Of a stretch of 64,000 nucleotides of DNA, positions 59,195 through 64,000 are shown piece by piece (within the stretch, counting starts at the first letter, position 1; the number at the start of each line of letters is the position of its first letter). The translations under genes were made by a program, and so were the position numbers. The notes under the pieces are model-generated. The model did not search any database, was not told where the DNA came from, and saw only the letters and a program-made list of their open reading frames with translations. Source of the DNA: an uncultured Acetatifactor sp. (GTDB lineage Bacteria; Bacillota; Clostridia; Lachnospirales; Lachnospiraceae); the NCBI GenBank assembly GCA_910578815.1, contig CAJTSE010000002.1, forward strand, positions 62,001 through 126,000, read 5' to 3'.

Positions 59195-61147
59195 CTATGA
59201 TGCCGGTTCCGGTGACGCGGAAGGCTCCGGTGATTCCGAAGGTGCCGGCGACGCGGAAGGCTCCGGTGATTCCGAAGGTGCTGGCGACGCGGAAGGCTCC
59301 GGTGATTCCGAAGGCTCCGGCGATGCGGACGGTTCCGGTGAATCCGACGGCTCCGGTGATGCGGACGGTTCCGGCGTTACTTCCTTCAGCTTTAAAAGAA
59401 TCACACCATTCACACTGTCAACGGAAGAATCCCATATTTTCTGGGTTGCATTCGTCTCATATACCTTTTCCCAGCCGTATTTTCCTGCATTATCGCCAAA
59501 CTGATCGGCCTCCGGCATATCCATAGTACCGTAGGGAAGACAAACAAGCTGTCCGCTATCGTCCACAAGACTTCTTAAGATCACCGTCCCGTATTTCTTC
59601 TTTGTAGAACTTTCTTCCCATACAGGATACAGCTCAATATTTTCGGTTACTTTATCCTCATCAAAATCCCATTCCTTACCGTCCTCACGATACCATCCAA
59701 CCAGCTTCAGACTTAAATTTGCATTATCACAGGCCACGGAAAACTCCCGAAGTTCGGGTTCCGCTATCTTCTTCCCGGCGTCTGCCGATTTGTAAACATC
59801 AACTCCCTTTTTTCCATACAGATCGGAAATCTTAACCGGGAAACCGTTCGTCCATATATAAGGATTAATAAAGATTACCTGATATGTCTGCACAGGCGGA
59901 TCAGTCGGCTGCGGGCTCGGCGTCGGTGTCGGTTCCGACGTAGGCGTCGGCTGCTTGGTCGGTTCCGGCGCAGGCGTCGGCTGCTTGGTCGGTTCCGGTG
60001 CAGGCGTCGGCTGCTTGGTCGGTTCCGGTGCAGGCGTCGGCTGCTTGGTCGGTTCCGGTGCAGCCGTAGTCACAGGAGTCGGTTCCGGTGCAGCCGTAAT
60101 CACGGGGGTCGGTTCCGGCGCAGCTGTAATCACGGGAACAGACTCCGGCGTAGGTACCGGCTGCTTCGTCGGCTCCGGTGAAGGCGTCGCCGAGGGCCTG
60201 GGCCTTGTGGACGGCCTTGGTGTTGCAGTAGCTGTCGGTGCAGACGTTGCCTCCGGTTCGACGGAGGGCTCCGGCGTTGCTTCCGCTTCCGGTGTCTCCG
60301 CAGGCGCGGCAGTTTCCGCCGCTCCCGTATTCTCTTCCGATTTGTCCGGCTCCGTCATTCCTCCCGGTTCCGGAGTACTTCCCTGACCTGTCAGGCCTGC
60401 AGTCTCCCCGTTAACCACAAGCTGCACGTTTCCCAGATTCAGCGTTACTCTTCCTGACGCATTGATCTCCTTAAGGCGTTCAAACATCTGCTTATTTATC
60501 ATTTCCTCACTGATCGGCTCACGAATAACAGCCTTCGACGAAGCTCCCTCCGTAAACCGTACACATTCTCCGGCCTCAATAACAGGAATCTCCCTAATGG
60601 AAACCTCAATCTCCGGCCCTGACACTTCCAACTTCACTTTTCCGTCAAAGACCATTGTGGAGACCATTCCGTCTCTGTTCCGGTCAACCTCAAATACGGT
60701 GCCGCGCACGGACATGGTTGCATTGGGCGTCACCACTTCATAGGATGCACCCTCCCCTAAGGGATTTTGAATCTCATTTAAGACGCTGCCCTGCTCTAAG
60801 AGGATGGAGGTCCTGCCGGCCTTCTCATCCCCTTCTGCAACCACCTGCATGGAAGCAGCTTCTCCCAGCATCACATATTTGTCCGTATCCAGCATCAACA
60901 CGATATAAGCGTCTGCACCCGTATGCACAAAATCCCCTGAAACCAGGTTCATATTGACAGCGGCATCCAGATCTCCAATGCCGTCCCTGGCAATGGTAAC
61001 TTCGCCGCTTGTCTCCACCACCTTGATGGAACGGTATGTCTCTCCGCTTTTTCCTGCAAACAGTGCCGCCACAAGCACCACTGCTGCCACCACCAGCCCT
61101 GCGGCTGCCGTTATACCGATTTTCTGGTTCTTTGTAAGTTTTTTCAT
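59195..61147 (-). CDS. FecR-domain surface protein with Pro-rich repeat stalks
   Basis: A 650-residue protein anchored by one helix (about 9-33, IGITAAAGLVVAAVVLVAAL). Residues about 45-190 are a FecR domain (VSGDFVHTGADAYIVLMLD, VVTPNATMSVRGTVFEVDRN). After a Thr/Pro/Glu-rich region comes a stalk of repeated EPTKQPTPAP units, a globular domain (about 425-585) with Listeria-Bacteroides-like features (LVGWYREDGKEWDFDEDKVT), and a C-terminal tail of repeated PEPSASPEPSES units. FecR with CHASE2-cyclase suggests envelope sensing coupled to second-messenger synthesis. Start 61147 has GAGG 4 bases upstream. First gene of the operon, with promoter at 61225-61254. Confidence 0.86.
   Translation of the reverse strand: MKKLTKNQKIGITAAAGLVVAAVVLVAALFAGKSGETYRSIKVVETSGEVTIARDGIGDLDAAVNMNLVSGDFVHTGADAYIVLMLDTDKYVMLGEAASMQVVAEGDEKAGRTSILLEQGSVLNEIQNPLGEGASYEVVTPNATMSVRGTVFEVDRNRDGMVSTMVFDGKVKLEVSGPEIEVSIREIPVIEAGECVRFTEGASSKAVIREPISEEMINKQMFERLKEINASGRVTLNLGNVQLVVNGETAGLTGQGSTPEPGGMTEPDKSEENTGAAETAAPAETPEAEATPEPSVEPEATSAPTATATPRPSTRPRPSATPSPEPTKQPVPTPESVPVITAAPEPTPVITAAPEPTPVTTAAPEPTKQPTPAPEPTKQPTPAPEPTKQPTPAPEPTKQPTPTSEPTPTPSPQPTDPPVQTYQVIFINPYIWTNGFPVKISDLYGKKGVDVYKSADAGKKIAEPELREFSVACDNANLSLKLVGWYREDGKEWDFDEDKVTENIELYPVWEESSTKKKYGTVILRSLVDDSGQLVCLPYGTMDMPEADQFGDNAGKYGWEKVYETNATQKIWDSSVDSVNGVILLKLKEVTPEPSASPEPSDSPEPSASPEPSESPEPSASPAPSESPEPSASPAPSESPEPSASPEPAS
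59205..59365. repeat. 36-base tandem repeat in FecR gene 3' end
   Basis: A 36-base unit, encoding 12 residues of the form SPEPSASPEPSE, repeats about four to five times with single-base variants. It is coding and length-variable by slippage in principle. Confidence 0.8.
59930..60140. repeat. 30-base tandem repeat in FecR gene centre
   Basis: A 30-base unit containing GGCTGCTTGGTCGGTTCCGG is repeated four times (59945-60060), each giving EPTKQPTPAP; it continues into a related EPTPVITAAP unit. The near-identity of the copies points to recent expansion. Confidence 0.85.
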
Positions 61148-61224
61148 GATACCTCGCATTCCGCCGCGCAAGCGGCTATGTAGTCATATAGTCCGCGATT
61201 GAAAATTTTACACTTTTATACTAT

Positions 61225-61254
61225 ATATTACCTCAAACTGGTTTTTGTTGTCAA
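61225..61254 (-). promoter_or_regulatory. Promoter of FecR/cyclase operon
   Basis: Minus-strand consensus TTGACA (61249-61254) and TAATAT (61225-61230), spacer 18 bases; further TATAGT and TATAAA lie just downstream. The leader would be about 70 bases. Confidence 0.65.
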
Positions 61255-61302
61255 CACAGTATTACCTCTGCAATTTATTTATCGTATGTTTTTCAAAATA
61301 AT

Positions 61303-62304
61303 TTATACCTTCTCCCCTTTCCATGATTGATACAGCCCGGCTATCACCTGTTCAATCGGAACCCGTCGTATTTCCACGTCCCGGATGCCGTCGGAGCGGG
61401 ACAACATTTCCAGCAGCCTTTGAATAGATGTACAGGAAAGATCCGCTTCAAATTCAAAGACACCGTGCTCCCCTCCCAAAAACCTGCAGCCCTCCAGTTC
61501 CGGTCTTCTGCCATCGGTAGTAACCGTGAAATTCGTCATATTCCCCGTGAGCCTGCGCAATCCGTCAAAGTCACCGTCATAGGCAAGCTGTCCTTTAGAG
61601 ATCATCATAATCCGTTGAGCCATCTCTTCCAAATCATCCATATCATGACTGGTTACCAGAATCGTCACACCGTCCTCACGGTTTATCTTTTTTAAGAATT
61701 CTATCATCTGACGTTTTGCCACCACGTCCAAACCAAGGGTCGGCTCGTCAAGCAGCACCAGCTCCGGTGAATGCAGCAGCATCATGGCCAGGTCCGCCCG
61801 CATCCGCTGTCCCAGTGATAGCTCTCTGGCAAACGTATTCTGGACCCCGTCAATCTCCAGCAGCTCCTTCATTCTGTCTAAGTTTCGCTTATAGATCTCG
61901 TCCGGAATATTCCATACTACCTTTTTCCATTCAAAGCTCTGTATTACAGGGTGATCCCACCAAAGCTCTGTCCGATTGCCAAACAAGACTCCTATTCTTT
62001 TCATCAACGCTATTCTGTCTCTTTCCGGAGACATTCCCAATACGGAAATGCTCCCCTCCGTTGGCGATAGCATACCGGAAAGCAGCTTCATAGTGGTACT
62101 CTTACCTGCTCCGTTGGGCCCCGCATAGGCCACAAATTCCCCTTTTTTAATCTGAAATGAAGCATCATTTAATGCAGTCACGATCTTTTTCTGCTGACGA
62201 AAGATGCCTTTGACTCCTTCTTTTCTTTGCCATTGTGTAAATGTTTTACTGACGGAATCTGCAATTACCGCCGCCCCCTCAGGAACGATGGCCGCCTGAT
62301 TCAT
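61303..62304 (-). CDS. ABC-2 type exporter ATP-binding protein
   Basis: A 333-residue ATPase with Walker A GPNGAGKST, signature LSLGQRMRADLAM, Walker B LVLLDEPTLGLD and switch His in VTSHDMDD. The modified signature (LSLGQ) and the FGNRTELWW segment after Walker A are characteristic of the ABC-2 subgroup represented by viologen or daunorubicin-type exporters (COG4586). Start is uncertain: ATG 62304 (AAGGGA upstream) or ATG 62328 (GAAAGGG upstream); both overlap the preceding gene. Confidence 0.9.
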   Translation of the reverse strand: MNQAAIVPEGAAVIADSVSKTFTQWQRKEGVKGIFRQQKKIVTALNDASFQIKKGEFVAYAGPNGAGKSTTMKLLSGMLSPTEGSISVLGMSPERDRIALMKRIGVLFGNRTELWWDHPVIQSFEWKKVVWNIPDEIYKRNLDRMKELLEIDGVQNTFARELSLGQRMRADLAMMLLHSPELVLLDEPTLGLDVVAKRQMIEFLKKINREDGVTILVTSHDMDDLEEMAQRIMMISKGQLAYDGDFDGLRRLTGNMTNFTVTTDGRRPELEGCRFLGGEHGVFEFEADLSCTSIQRLLEMLSRSDGIRDVEIRRVPIEQVIAGLYQSWKGEKV

Positions 62305-63121
62305 ATCTGTTAATCCCTTTTTTAACATAATATCGAAACCCTTTCTTAAAAAAATGTGCCGCCGTAAACGCCGCAAGCAGTGCGAATATAGCCGGATAAA
62401 TGTTTTCAAATACAACGGTCTTTCCCAGTAATATCATTGTCGGAAACCACGCCGTTAGACCTGCTGGAAATAACGTCAGCAACGGATATTTGATGTATCC
62501 TGGCATACCAGACAGCGGAAATGTCATGGTTTGTTCTATGCTGTATATCACCGTACTGGATATTTCCTCACACTGCACCGGCGCATAAAACGCAAGGCTG
62601 GAAAGCAGGTAAGAAAGTGACACCACAATTACCATGCTGACTGCCAGCTGAAAAATCAACAGCAGCGGCCACCACCATGCAAAAGATATCTTCAGATTGC
62701 ACATTGCCACGATCAGCAGCGCAATCCCTGATATAAAAGTGCCGGAGCCTGTAAAAGGAAAAATCCCCACTGTAAGCTGTACACCATATGGAAGAGGCAT
62801 AATAAACATATGCTCCCACTGTCCCCTGCCAATGATTCTGCTGGGAAACAAAGCGTTGCATCCGCCCATCATATTCAAAAAACCCATCACAATATTGCCG
62901 TATGCCAGCATAAACAGGATCTCAAACCGGCTCATGCCGCCTATTCCGCCAAATTTCCATGCCAGAAAAAATATCCCCGAAACGGCCGATAGATTGGACA
63001 CCAGATCGGCAGCCATCACAATGGCCATAAACTTTCCGTCCCGCATCAGGGAAGCCAAATCCATCCGCGCATAAATCCCAAGCAGTTTGAAATATCTTTT
63101 AAGCGATACCTTATCCACCAA
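62279..63121 (-). CDS. ABC-2 type exporter membrane protein (subunit 2)
   Basis: A 280-residue membrane protein with about six helices, of the ABC-2 family (COG3694-like) that pairs with COG4586 ATPases. Features: a basic soluble N-terminus, a helix with ILFMLAYGNIVMGFLNM, and a basic C-terminal tail (FRYYVKKGINRYESGG). It overlaps the upstream membrane gene by 11 bases and the ATPase gene downstream, so all three are translated together. Confidence 0.85.
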   Translation of the reverse strand: MVDKVSLKRYFKLLGIYARMDLASLMRDGKFMAIVMAADLVSNLSAVSGIFFLAWKFGGIGGMSRFEILFMLAYGNIVMGFLNMMGGCNALFPSRIIGRGQWEHMFIMPLPYGVQLTVGIFPFTGSGTFISGIALLIVAMCNLKISFAWWWPLLLIFQLAVSMVIVVSLSYLLSSLAFYAPVQCEEISSTVIYSIEQTMTFPLSGMPGYIKYPLLTLFPAGLTAWFPTMILLGKTVVFENIYPAIFALLAAFTAAHFFKKGFRYYVKKGINRYESGGHRS

Positions 63122-63881
63122 AACTCACCATCCTTTCTCTGGATCTGCGAAACCAAAAAACTGCCACAAGCCAGATCACAATATTCCAAAAGATCTGTAC
63201 CGGCAAGACAACAGCAGCATCAGCACTTCCCACATACAATGTCAGGAAAGCACCACCCAGACTGCCAAAGGGCTGATACCGTATCCATTGATCCATGCCG
63301 AATGGCAGGATTTTAAAGGGTATCACCGTTCCCGAAAAAAAAGATACGACAGCGCTTCGGATCACGTAAACAGGCCAGGAAACATTGCGCAGTCTGACCA
63401 TCACACAGTAAAATACAAATTCAAAGGCAAATCCCAAAGATACACTTAAAAACAGCGACGGAAACGCCCAGAGGCTTTTCGGCAGAACCTGAATTCCTAA
63501 AACAGGTGCAAACAGCAGCATGGGCAGGGAAAATAAAAGCAGCATAGGTGCCCACTCCCCCACCGTTCGCGCAATCACCTGCCCAAATACAGACATGGGA
63601 CGGGTAAACATTTCCAGGCTTTTCGTATCAAAATTCCAGGACGACAAGCACGTATTAACGATCATCATATCCGCTGCCAGAACATTCACATAGGTATAGC
63701 TTAACAACTGTGAAACTGACATTTCCGCCTCTGCTCCGCTCTCTGCCAATGATTTCCAGATAAACATCAGGGGCACCAGATAGACCAGCCTCATAAATAT
63801 CTCCGGCACCAGATAGATCAGCCCGCCGTTTGTCTTACTTCGTACAGACATGCGGGCGGTTATTCCATATTTTCCAAACAT
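63111..63881 (-). CDS. ABC-2 type exporter membrane protein (subunit 1)
   Basis: A 256-residue membrane protein with about six helices (COG4587-like). Together with the next two genes it makes a three-gene exporter whose substrate is unknown. The start at 63881 has GCAGGAGG about 7 bases upstream. A terminator-like hairpin for a gene beyond the window lies immediately upstream (63954-63994), so this is the first gene of its transcript. Confidence 0.86.
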   Translation of the reverse strand: MFGKYGITARMSVRSKTNGGLIYLVPEIFMRLVYLVPLMFIWKSLAESGAEAEMSVSQLLSYTYVNVLAADMMIVNTCLSSWNFDTKSLEMFTRPMSVFGQVIARTVGEWAPMLLLFSLPMLLFAPVLGIQVLPKSLWAFPSLFLSVSLGFAFEFVFYCVMVRLRNVSWPVYVIRSAVVSFFSGTVIPFKILPFGMDQWIRYQPFGSLGGAFLTLYVGSADAAVVLPVQIFWNIVIWLVAVFWFRRSRERMVSFGG

Positions 63882-63953
63882 TTTTATACCTCCTGCCCGC
63901 TTCAGCGAGCATTCATTCCTTGTTTTACAGTGTACACCTCCTGTTTCAGGGCA

Positions 63954-63994
63954 TAAAAATACCCTGTACGGACCGTTTTGTCCATGCAGGGTAT
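63954..63994 (-). terminator. Terminator of a minus-strand gene beyond the window
   Basis: ATACCCTG (63959) and CAGGGTAT (63987) enclose GGAC/GTCC; on the minus strand the hairpin is followed by TTTTT, a good intrinsic terminator. Its gene is to the right of this window. Confidence 0.75.
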
Positions 63995-64000
63995 ATCTTC

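Noticed and set aside
59930..60140. CRISPR-like repeat array
   Set aside because: The repeats are contiguous 30-base units without unique spacers and encode a Pro-rich stalk in frame; no cas genes are present.

Overview
This window looks like chromosomal DNA of an anaerobic gut-type Clostridia, most likely a Lachnospiraceae member. That placement is an inference. It rests on a full acetyl-CoA to butyryl-CoA operon, glycoside hydrolase family 43 genes with two carbohydrate ABC importers lacking their own ATPase, many strong AGGAGG-type ribosome binding sites, and sigma-A type promoters. Almost every gene is on the minus strand. The plus-strand exceptions are an ArsR-type regulator (17903), an MFS transporter (21020), rarA (34704) and an SDR oxidoreductase (51414). 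No tRNA, rRNA, CRISPR array or transposase gene was seen.

Region 1 (1-18841) is a glycan-use locus read leftward from 17474: a giant solute-binding protein fused to carbohydrate-binding-like domains, two permeases, an NHL-repeat/Yip1-like membrane protein, a DUF5696 protein, a second permease pair, a second solute-binding lipoprotein, a LamG-type lipoprotein and two GH43 enzymes. A divergent ArsR-family regulator with a fused C-terminal domain sits at its head, across a 428-base spacer full of TTAAGT/ACTTAA sites.

Region 2 (18854-34530) holds a D-Ala-D-Ala carboxypeptidase, a YbaK-type deacylase, an MFS carrier, the thl-crt-hbd-bcd-etfB-etfA operon with hairpins between its first genes, a heterodimeric ABC exporter, and a zinc-ribbon/DUF4234, DUF2752 and metallophosphoesterase group.

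Region 3 (34704-46244) holds rarA, an uncharacterised membrane protein, a winged-helix gene fragment and a response regulator/histidine kinase/ABC-2 transporter operon. It ends with an AT-rich two-gene unit, an AAA+ ATPase translationally coupled to a subtilisin-like protease. This unit looks horizontally acquired and is the best candidate here for an anti-phage or other conflict system.

Region 4 (46433-52474) is housekeeping and cell wall: an M23 peptidase, long-form hibernation factor hpf, an SH3-NlpC/P60 hydrolase with a WalR-type box upstream, trxB, an SDR enzyme and a small unknown gene. The 503-base spacer between hpf and the NlpC gene carries a cluster of DnaA-box-like 9-mers.

Region 5 (52685-61147) is a tightly overlapping signalling operon: FecR-domain protein, CHASE2/class III nucleotide cyclase, GAF/HD-GYP protein, TIM-barrel protein, and a TPR/DUF4037/DUF4125 protein with an intact nucleotidyltransferase-like motif. 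Region 6 (61303-63881) is an ABC-2 type exporter (two membrane proteins plus ATPase).

A family of composite palindromic repeats fills several same-strand spacers (2230-2487, 6222-6381, 26507-26617, 39894-40077, 48670-48706). Two copies share a 37-base module identical except for a 7-base centre, and these copies create false upstream start codons for the genes that follow.
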